Shown here piece by piece: positions 14,749-21,098 of a stretch of 22,315 nt of DNA; the stretch's first letter is position 1; each line of letters begins with the position of its first letter. The notes beneath the pieces were generated by a model, which saw only the letters and a program-made list of their open reading frames with translations, had not been told where the DNA came from and made no database searches. This DNA is from Victivallales bacterium (lineage in GTDB: Bacteria > Verrucomicrobiota > Lentisphaeria > Oligosphaerales > Oligosphaeraceae), in the NCBI GenBank assembly GCA_017964325.1, contig JAGCSE010000167.1, positions 1-22,315 on the forward strand. Reading direction: 5' to 3'. The translations under genes and the position numbers were made by a program.

Positions 14749-16023
14749 CTACTTGGCCACGGTGGCGGCAGCGACTGCCTTGAGGGTCGCGGCCGAGTCG
14801 TGATCAAATCCTTCGAGTGCGGCAAGGTCTTTGACATCGGCGTCGGCGACCATGGCGGCGTTGATGAAGCCGTGGAAGACGAGTTCCTTGGCCAAGTTCT
14901 CTTTCAAGTCGAGGGCGGCTGCCAATGCGTCGATGGCGTTCTGTCGCTGCTCTTCGAAATTCGGTTCGGCCGGAGCGACATTCTCCGCCTTGACGATGTC
15001 GATTTTCCAACCGGTCAGCTTAGAAGCCAGACGGGCGTTCTGGCCTTTCTTGCCGATGGAGAGCGAAAGTTGGTCCTCTGGCACTTCGATTTTGATGGAT
15101 TTTCTTGCCTCGTTGACGGTTATGGATGACAGCTTGGCAGGTTTCAGGGCGTTTTCCACGAACTTGCGGATGTCGGAATCCCAATGGATGATATCGACTT
15201 TTTCGCCGGCGAGTTCGCGGACGATGATTTTCACGCGGGAGCCTTTGACGCCGACGCATGCACCGACGGGATCGACCTTCGGGTCGTTCGAGGCGACTGC
15301 GATTTTCGTGCGGTAGCCTGCTTCGCGAGAGACGGCCTTGATTTGGACAAGACCTTCGGCGATTTCGGAAACTTCGCGTTCAAAGAGCTTTACGACAAAT
15401 TCCGTGCATGCGCGGGAGACGTACAACGTCGGTCCGGGCTTGTCTGAATTGATTTCCGTCAACAATGCGACGACCATGTCGCCTACTTCATATTCTTCGC
15501 CGGGGATTTTGTCCGAATAACGCATGGCGCCTTCGGCCTGGTCGAACATGATATCGATTTCGTTGCGGTCAATCCGCCTGACTTCGCCCGTGATAAGGGT
15601 GTTGAGCTGGTCTTTGTAGGATTCGCAGATGTTCTTTTTTTCGACTTGGCGGAGCTTCTGGACGATGATCTGTTTGGCGTTCTGCGCGGCGATGCGGCCG
15701 AACTCCTCCGATTTGACTTCCCATTCGATTTCTTCGCCGAGATTGGCGGTGGTGTAGTTGCGTTCGGGATATTTCTCCTGGACTTTCTTGAGGGCGATTT
15801 CGTCTTCGGGATGTTCGACTTTTTCGACGATGAGGAGTTTGGCGCAGCAGTGGATGACGCCCGTCTTTCGGTCGATCTTGACGCTGACTTCACGACTTGC
15901 GCAGACGGCCCTGCGGGCGGCGGCCTGCAAAGACTCCTCAATGGCTTCCAGCAGCGTTTCGCGGTCAATGCCGCGTTCGCGTTCTAGCTGGTCGAGGCTG
16001 TTTATCAGTTCGTTGTTTTTCAT
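14749..16023 (-). CDS. nusA: Transcription termination/antitermination factor NusA
   Basis: 424 aa from ATG 16021-16023. The family N-terminus (MKNNELINSLDQLERERGIDRETLLEAI) begins there, and the longer in-frame start adds 30 residues from the leader. NusA binds RNA polymerase and modulates pausing, termination and antitermination. Domains: N-terminal RNAP-binding part 1-125; S1 about 130-195 (LITGEVRRIDRNEIDIMF); KH1 about 230-300 (GACVGVKGSRVKIIVREL); KH2 about 315-345 (LSLSIGKKGQNARLASKL); then a short helical C-terminal domain (about 365-424). An AGGAA lies 10 nt upstream. It heads the operon; rimP, which usually precedes it, is absent. Confidence 0.96.
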   Translation of the reverse strand: MKNNELINSLDQLERERGIDRETLLEAIEESLQAAARRAVCASREVSVKIDRKTGVIHCCAKLLIVEKVEHPEDEIALKKVQEKYPERNYTTANLGEEIEWEVKSEEFGRIAAQNAKQIIVQKLRQVEKKNICESYKDQLNTLITGEVRRIDRNEIDIMFDQAEGAMRYSDKIPGEEYEVGDMVVALLTEINSDKPGPTLYVSRACTEFVVKLFEREVSEIAEGLVQIKAVSREAGYRTKIAVASNDPKVDPVGACVGVKGSRVKIIVRELAGEKVDIIHWDSDIRKFVENALKPAKLSSITVNEARKSIKIEVPEDQLSLSIGKKGQNARLASKLTGWKIDIVKAENVAPAEPNFEEQRQNAIDALAAALDLKENLAKELVFHGFINAAMVADADVKDLAALEGFDHDSAATLKAVAAATVAK

Positions 16024-16096
16024 GGCATCAAGATTCCTAAGTTGGCAAAAGACAAGTATATAAATGGATACAAGCCGACAGGGCGCCGATTCATTC

Positions 16097-16124
16097 AAAA
16101 AAAAGGCGGGCATAACCCGCCTTG
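16097..16124 (-). terminator. Intrinsic terminator between moxR and nusA
   Basis: On the minus strand AAGGCGGG, loop TTATG, CCCGCCTT and then eight consecutive T positions in all: a textbook GC-rich 8-bp stem with U-tract. An outer ATTCAA/TTGAAT pairing could extend it. It ends either the moxR transcript or a short leader transcript begun at 16170-16199, about 75 nt before nusA. Confidence 0.85.
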
Positions 16125-16169
16125 AATAAATCAGAGCTCGTTCGGCATCGCCTATTGGTCATTTACCTT

Positions 16170-16199
16170 ATAATATATAGCCAAATGGATGAAAATCAA
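16170..16199 (-). promoter_or_regulatory. Candidate minus-strand promoter upstream of the nusA leader terminator
   Basis: Minus strand TTGATT (16199-16194) with TATATT (16177-16172, spacer 16) or TATTAT (16175-16170, spacer 18). Transcription from it would meet the terminator at 16124-16097 before nusA, so it would give either an attenuated nusA leader or a small RNA of about 65 nt. A further weak -10, TATACT, lies at 16060-16055. Confidence 0.4.
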
Positions 16200-16228
16200 A
16201 TTTTCTGCAGGAAAGACAATAGGTACAG

Positions 16229-16275
16229 AGGCGCGGAGGTTTTTTAACGCAGTGACGCGGAGTCGCGGAGTTTTT
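16229..16275. repeat. GCGGAG-word repeats after moxR
   Basis: AGGCGCGGAGGTTTTTTAAC is followed by GACGCGGAGTCGCGGAGTTT: GCGGAG three times, each in a similar setting, with two T-runs. Words of this kind are common intergenic low-complexity repeats in several bacterial groups. It lies just beyond the moxR stop. Confidence 0.55.
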
Positions 16276-16289
16276 TTATGTGGTGGCTA

Positions 16290-17276
16290 TTATTCTGAAA
16301 TGGTGGCGATGATGTCCTGCAGGAGGGCTTCGGCGGAGATGTTTTCGGCTTCGGCGCGGAAATTCGTGATGACGCGGTGGCGGAAGACTGGGATGGACAA
16401 GGCGCGGATGTCTTCGCAGGCAACGTTGCGGCGTCCGTCCAATAATGCACGTGCCTTTCCTGCAAGGATTAATGCCTGCGATGCACGGGAACCCGCGCCC
16501 CATTTGACGAGTTCGTTGACACGCGGCGCGGCATACGGCGTGTTCGGACGAGTGGCGGCGGCGAGTCGGACGGCGTATGACACAACATTCTCGGGCGCAG
16601 GCACTTCGCGGACAAGCTTCTGGAACGCGATGATGTCGTCGCCGTTCAGAATCGGCGAAAGGGAAGCTGGTTCTGGGGATGTGGTTTCGCGGACCATTTT
16701 CGCTTCGTCTTCGATGGGGAGATATTTGAGGACGATGTTCAGGAGGAATCGGTCTAGCTGCGCTTCGGGGAGGGGGTATGTTCCTTCCAATTCGATGGGA
16801 TTTTGGGTTGCGAGGACGAAAAATGGTCGGCTCAAGTCAAACGTTTTTCCAGCGGACGTGACATGGTATTCGCCCATGGCTTCCAGAAGGGCGGCCTGCG
16901 TTTTTGGTGGTGTTCGGTTGATTTCGTCCGCGAGAACGATGTTCGCGAAGACGGGGCCTTTAATGAATTTGAATTCGCGGCTGCCGTTGGCGGGGTCTTC
17001 CTGGAGGACTTCCGTGCCGAAAATGTCGGCGGGCATTAGGTCGGGCGTGAACTGGATTCGTTTAAAAGACAGCGAGAAGAGTTGTGCGACGGATTTAACG
17101 AGCAGTGTCTTGCCGAGGCCTGGCACGCCTGTGAGGAGGGCGTGGCCGCCCGCGAGGAGGGTGATGATGATCTGGTCGATGACGTCTTGCTGGCCGATGA
17201 CGACTTTTGCGAGTTCGCGTTTCAAGGCGGCCATGCTCTCAACGACGTGTGAAATATTGGTATTTTCGTTGCTCAT
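16290..17276 (-). CDS. MoxR-family AAA+ ATPase
   Basis: 328 aa, the usual MoxR length. Walker A is GVPGLGKT (residues 50-57), Walker B is NIVLADEINR (112-121, Asp117 and Glu118), sensor 1 is LATQNPIELEGTYPLPEAQLDRF and the C-terminal AAA_lid_2 is present (GAGSRASQALILAGKARALLDGR). MoxR ATPases act as chaperones that insert metals or activate VWA-domain partners, often with a DUF58 protein in the same operon. Here no DUF58, VWA or transglutaminase gene follows; a strong terminator and nusA come next, and the upstream neighbour is divergent. No clear ribosome-binding site is seen before ATG 17274-17276. The family is certain, the client unknown. Confidence 0.93.
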   Translation of the reverse strand: MSNENTNISHVVESMAALKRELAKVVIGQQDVIDQIIITLLAGGHALLTGVPGLGKTLLVKSVAQLFSLSFKRIQFTPDLMPADIFGTEVLQEDPANGSREFKFIKGPVFANIVLADEINRTPPKTQAALLEAMGEYHVTSAGKTFDLSRPFFVLATQNPIELEGTYPLPEAQLDRFLLNIVLKYLPIEDEAKMVRETTSPEPASLSPILNGDDIIAFQKLVREVPAPENVVSYAVRLAAATRPNTPYAAPRVNELVKWGAGSRASQALILAGKARALLDGRRNVACEDIRALSIPVFRHRVITNFRAEAENISAEALLQDIIATISE

Positions 17277-17401
17277 GTGTTGAAAAATGCTGTTTTGAGG
17301 TTAGACTTTAATAATATGCCGATGAAATATCTCTTTCCATTAAGGAAAATACATAATTTACAGTGGACGAAAGGTTGATTCAAGAAGCCAGAGGGATGTA
17401 T

Positions 17402-19237
17402 ATGGAGAAAAAAATTGCGGTGCTTGCGGTTGTGATGCAGATGTTACTGTGTATGGCGGCATTTGCGGAGGAGCATCCCGTCCAGGAGTATTATGCGCAA
17501 CCTGCGGCGGATCCTCTGGAGGGCTTCAACCGCTGTGTGGAAGGCTTCAATGCGGGATGCTCCAAATACGTCCTGTATCCAATCGGAAAATGCTATACGA
17601 CGATCGTGCCGAGTTTTGTGCGGACGGGCATCGGCAATTTCGCGGAGAACCTCCAATTTCCGTTAAGTCTTGTCAATAATTGTCTTCAGGGCAAATTCGG
17701 AGTGGCGTGGAATGAAACAAAGCGTTTCGGCATCAATACGACTGTTGGCATACTGGGCTTCTGGGATCCTGCGACGGCGTGGGGGATTTATGCGCAGAAA
17801 GAGGATTTCGGGCAGACGTTCGGCCATTATGGAAGCGGGCCGTGGTTTTATCTGAACATTCCATTGATGGGACCATCGAGCGGTCGTGACAGTCTTGGGA
17901 TGCTCTTGGGGGTGCCTTTTAATATAGGGACTTATATCTTTGGAGATTATTCGATGTGCGCCAGGGCGACGTTTGCGGGCAATGACGCGATGTCCAACCA
18001 TAGAATGTTGAACGAATATTTCACGACGCGTCGGGAGACATACGAATTGACGCGAGCGGCATATTTGTGCTATCGTGATGCGCAGATCGCCGATTTCGTC
18101 TTTACGCTGACGGATGAAAAAAATGAAATCGAAGAGTCCATGGGCTACGTGCTGTTGAAAGTACGGGATGCGTATTTTGATTGGAAAGGCGTGCATGGCC
18201 GTGTTCAACTAGATGGCGCGGCAAGCAAGCTGCCGTACACGGCATGGGTGCCGCGGAAGCGGGACGGTCGGCTGATGGTGCTGTTGCCTGGAATTGGAAG
18301 TCATCGCGAATCCTCTGCAATCAATGCACTTGCGGAGATGTTCGTGTCCCGTGGCTGGACGGTGGCGGTTGTTTCGAGCACATATTCAGCGGACTATTTC
18401 CTGCATACGCAAGACACGCATCTGCCAGGCTGTCCGAGCCGTGACTGTGTGGAACTGGAGGCGGCGTTGAAAATGGTGAAAGCGGACGTGGAATCGCGTT
18501 TCCTGAAGAAGACGAATGGCGCGTCAGAGACGGTGCTTTTGGGCTTTTCGCTTGGGGCGATCAACACGTTGCATTTGGCGGCGCGTGGCCAGGAGGGGAC
18601 GTCGTCATGCGTGTTCGACCGCTATGTCGCCGTAAATCCGCCGGTTGATCCGCTATATGCGCTGCAGCAGATAGATGCGTGGTTTGACATTCCGATGGGC
18701 TGGCCCGAAGAAACGCGCAAGCAGCGTGTCGATGAGACGTTGCGAAAATTGGCGGGGATGTTGAAGGAAAAGGAGCTGAAAATGGATGAGCATCCTCCGA
18801 TGACGTTGGATGAGTGCCGTTTTATTATTGGTATGAACATCCGCCTGTCGCTGGCGGATTTGCTCGTGGCCTGCAAGAAAAAGTTCGCGCCGGAAGAGCT
18901 ATCGAAATATCCACTGGATTATCTGAAATGTCATGGCTTGAATGTTTCGTTTGGCGACTATGTGAACAATGTCTTGTTGAAAGACGGCGAAGATGCGGCG
19001 GCGATGGCTGCGCAGGAAAGACTTACGCAGTTGGAAGGGCCGTTGAAGGCGGCAAGCAGCGTGTTTGTCATGCACAACAGAAATGATTTTCTCATGAAGC
19101 CGGAAGACATGGCATGGCTGGAGGCGACATTTGGCGACCGCGCGAAGGTGTTCCCGCGCGGCGGCCATCTGGGCAACCTCTTCATTCCAGATGTCCAGGC
19201 GGAATTGATCAAATTAGTCGAAGGTGAACAAAAGTGA
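17402..19237 (+). CDS. MlaA (VacJ) domain fused to an alpha/beta hydrolase
   Basis: 611 aa from ATG 17402, chosen because AGAGGG (17390-17395) lies 6 nt upstream and a signal peptide starts there (MEKKIAVLAVVMQMLLCMAAFA, cut before EEHP). No canonical lipobox. Residues about 37-235 are an MlaA domain: DPLEGFNRCVEGFN, then NFAENLQFPLSLVNNCLQG, RFGINTTVGILGFWDPA, EDFGQTFGHYGSGPWFYLNIPLMGPSS. About 275-605 is an alpha/beta hydrolase with nucleophile elbow GFSLG (Ser383), Asp562 in NRNDF and His589 in GGHLG. MlaA removes misplaced phospholipids from the outer leaflet of the outer membrane. A hydrolase on the same chain suggests that extracted lipid is also cleaved (inference). MlaA proteins are normally about 250 aa. 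First gene of a three-gene operon with an amidase and a Rid-like protein. Confidence 0.88.
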   Translation: MEKKIAVLAVVMQMLLCMAAFAEEHPVQEYYAQPAADPLEGFNRCVEGFNAGCSKYVLYPIGKCYTTIVPSFVRTGIGNFAENLQFPLSLVNNCLQGKFGVAWNETKRFGINTTVGILGFWDPATAWGIYAQKEDFGQTFGHYGSGPWFYLNIPLMGPSSGRDSLGMLLGVPFNIGTYIFGDYSMCARATFAGNDAMSNHRMLNEYFTTRRETYELTRAAYLCYRDAQIADFVFTLTDEKNEIEESMGYVLLKVRDAYFDWKGVHGRVQLDGAASKLPYTAWVPRKRDGRLMVLLPGIGSHRESSAINALAEMFVSRGWTVAVVSSTYSADYFLHTQDTHLPGCPSRDCVELEAALKMVKADVESRFLKKTNGASETVLLGFSLGAINTLHLAARGQEGTSSCVFDRYVAVNPPVDPLYALQQIDAWFDIPMGWPEETRKQRVDETLRKLAGMLKEKELKMDEHPPMTLDECRFIIGMNIRLSLADLLVACKKKFAPEELSKYPLDYLKCHGLNVSFGDYVNNVLLKDGEDAAAMAAQERLTQLEGPLKAASSVFVMHNRNDFLMKPEDMAWLEATFGDRAKVFPRGGHLGNLFIPDVQAELIKLVEGEQK

Positions 19238-19248
19238 AAAGGATGAAC

Positions 19249-19914
19249 ATGAAAAAGGGATTGTTGACTGTGTTTGTTGTCGGCTTGGCGTTCTGCTGTG
19301 GTTGCGTGCATCATCAGCAGCCAATGGCACGCCCTGATATGCCGAACAAAAGTGTCGGATATTATAAGGGCTTGAAAATCAGGGCTGACCATCTGGAGGC
19401 GACCGATTACAACAAACGTTACAAGTTGCCTGGTCCGATGCCGGAATTGAAATACATCACGATTCACAATACGGCCAATGTCGCCACGGCGCAGAACGAA
19501 CGAGACTACCTGAACCGCCGCAGCGACAAGGTTTCCATTTCATTCCATTACGCCGTTGATGAAAAGGAGGCCATCCAGATCATGAGCCATGACCAGCATG
19601 CCTGGCACGCTGGTGACGGCCGCGGTGACGGAAACATGAAAAGCATCGGCGTGGAAATCTGCCGAAGCCTTTGCAAAGGCGATAAATTTGACTTGTATTT
19701 GAAATCAGAAGCCAATGCCGTGAAATTGGCCGCATGGCTGCTGAAGGTCAACAACTTGACGATCGACGACCTGCGGATGCACTATGATTGGACGCGCAAG
19801 TGGTGTCCTCACAGGATGTTGGATGCGAACCGCTGGACGGAGTTCCGCGAAAGGGTTCGCCGCATGATGGAAGACGAAGATTGGGACGAATATTTGAAAG
19901 CAGTGGAGCAATGA
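19249..19914 (+). CDS. N-acetylmuramoyl-L-alanine amidase, probable lipoprotein
   Basis: 221 aa from ATG 19249, preferred because AAGG (19239-19242) lies 6 nt upstream; in-frame GTG 19234 overlaps the previous stop (GTGA), and ATG 19243 is also possible. The N-terminus is an export signal with a Cys-rich end (VGLAFCCGCVHH); Cys as a lipid anchor is likely but the lipobox is not canonical. The Amidase_2/PGRP fold shows the zinc ligands His73 (ITIHNTA), His178 (RMHYDW) and Cys186 (KWCPHR), with Lys184 matching the T7-lysozyme catalytic lysine. DQHAWHAGDG and SIGVEICR are further family blocks. It cleaves the amide bond between muramic acid and the stem peptide. Co-transcribed with the MlaA fusion, which points to envelope turnover. 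Confidence 0.88.
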   Translation: MKKGLLTVFVVGLAFCCGCVHHQQPMARPDMPNKSVGYYKGLKIRADHLEATDYNKRYKLPGPMPELKYITIHNTANVATAQNERDYLNRRSDKVSISFHYAVDEKEAIQIMSHDQHAWHAGDGRGDGNMKSIGVEICRSLCKGDKFDLYLKSEANAVKLAAWLLKVNNLTIDDLRMHYDWTRKWCPHRMLDANRWTEFRERVRRMMEDEDWDEYLKAVEQ

Positions 19915-21011
19915 AATCGGTATTTTCGAGCCAGCAAGGACTTGTGGAAATTTTTGTGACGTTGGAGGGAAGGCGTCTGAAGGATTTCGCTGAAGAGCTT
20001 CGCGACATCTTGGAGCGGCTTTTTGCGGAGTTGGAAGGCACAAAGCCTGTGTGGGTGAAATTCCATGTGAGCGATGTTTCAAATCAGAAGTCTGCCATTG
20101 ACAAGGCGATGGCAGACTATGGATGTCTGTATTCCGTCATCGGGCAGGCTCCTGCGAATGGCTCGCGGGTGTCTTTGGAGGCTTACGCCTTGTCCGGCGG
20201 CGATGTATCGTATGGCGGGGGCGATGACGGCGCGGTGTCGGTCGCCCTTAAACACTACGGACTCATGTATTTCCATACGCCAAAACTGGAAAGCATGGGG
20301 AGCCATGACCAGATGGCGGAGGAGTTCGTGGCGGCTGAGAAACGGCTGGCGGCAGTCGGAGGTACGTTGGAGGCGAATCTGCAACGGACATGGATTTACT
20401 GTCGCGACATCGACAACAATTACGCAGGGCTGGTGGTGGCGCGGCGTGACCATTTTACCCGAAATGGATTGACGCCGCAAACGCATTTCATTGCAAGCAC
20501 GGGGATAGAAGGCAAGTCGGAGCCATTCAATCGCCTTGTGCGCATGGATTCCGTGGCGTTGTTCGGGCATCGACGTGAACAGGTTACGTATATGTCCGCA
20601 TTGGATCACTTGAATCCGACGCATGAATACGGCGTGACATTTGAACGCGCGACGCGCATTGTCTTTGGCGACCGCTCGAAATATTACATTTCAGGTACGG
20701 CGAGCATTGACAAAAATGGACAAATCATGCATCCGGGCGATGTCGGACGGCAGGCGGAACGCATGGTGGAAAATATTGGTGCGTTGCTTGGCAACTATGA
20801 TGGAACAATTGGCGATTTGCGTCTGGCAGTGGTCTATTTGCGCGATCCGGCGGATGCGGAGATTGTGGAAGCTGTTCTGAAGGAGCGGCTTCCAGCAGAT
20901 TTGCCGCGAATCATGGTGCACGGGCCCGTGTGCCGCCCAGGGTGGCTGGTGGAGATGGAGGGCGTCGCCGTCAACGCGAAAGGCGATGGCGCCTTTCTGC
21001 CGTTTGTGTAG
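19911..21011 (+). CDS. Two-domain Rid (YjgF/FkbO-like) family protein
   Basis: 366 aa. ATG 19911 overlaps the amidase stop (ATGA) with GGAG 2 nt upstream, so it is translationally coupled; the frame extends upstream only across the amidase. The middle (RTWIYCRDIDNNYAGLVVARRDHF, about residues 160-185) resembles the block before the catalytic region in FkbO/chorismatase-type and XanB2-like members. The C-terminal half (about 235-366) has the Rid signature YYISGTASIDKNGQIMHPGD and then QAERMVENIGALL. Rid proteins hydrolyse reactive enamine/imine intermediates; FkbO relatives hydrolyse chorismate. No signal peptide, so it is cytosolic, unlike its two exported operon partners. Rid superfamily membership is good; activity is unknown. 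Confidence 0.7.
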   Translation: MKSVFSSQQGLVEIFVTLEGRRLKDFAEELRDILERLFAELEGTKPVWVKFHVSDVSNQKSAIDKAMADYGCLYSVIGQAPANGSRVSLEAYALSGGDVSYGGGDDGAVSVALKHYGLMYFHTPKLESMGSHDQMAEEFVAAEKRLAAVGGTLEANLQRTWIYCRDIDNNYAGLVVARRDHFTRNGLTPQTHFIASTGIEGKSEPFNRLVRMDSVALFGHRREQVTYMSALDHLNPTHEYGVTFERATRIVFGDRSKYYISGTASIDKNGQIMHPGDVGRQAERMVENIGALLGNYDGTIGDLRLAVVYLRDPADAEIVEAVLKERLPADLPRIMVHGPVCRPGWLVEMEGVAVNAKGDGAFLPFV

Positions 21012-21013
21012 GG

Positions 21014-21098
21014 CTAGAGGCGCTAGAAGCTCTAGAGGCGCTAGATACGCTAGAAATTCTAGAAGCTCTAGAGGCGCTAGAATTTCTAGAAGCTCTAG
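21014..21098. repeat. 9-bp-spaced CTAG array, ten units, between convergent genes
   Basis: CTAG falls at 21014, 21023, 21032, 21041, 21050, 21059, 21068, 21077, 21086 and 21095, exactly 9 bp apart, mostly CTAGA plus GGCG, AGCT, AATT or ATTT. It fills the whole gap between the Rid-like stop (21009-21011) and the antiporter stop (21095-21097, within the last unit). The order of units yields nested inverted repeats: AGAAATTCTAG (21052-21062) pairs with CTAGAATTTCT (21077-21087) around CTCTAGAG, so it could fold as a two-way terminator. Confidence 0.9.

Noticed and set aside
16097..16165. tRNA-like gene before nusA
   Set aside because: The hairpin is a single terminator stem; no cloverleaf or T-loop sequence can be fitted.
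16189..17283. 364-aa plus-strand open frame
   Set aside because: Antisense to moxR, whose Walker motifs are intact; composition is rich in Arg/Ser as expected of a shadow frame.
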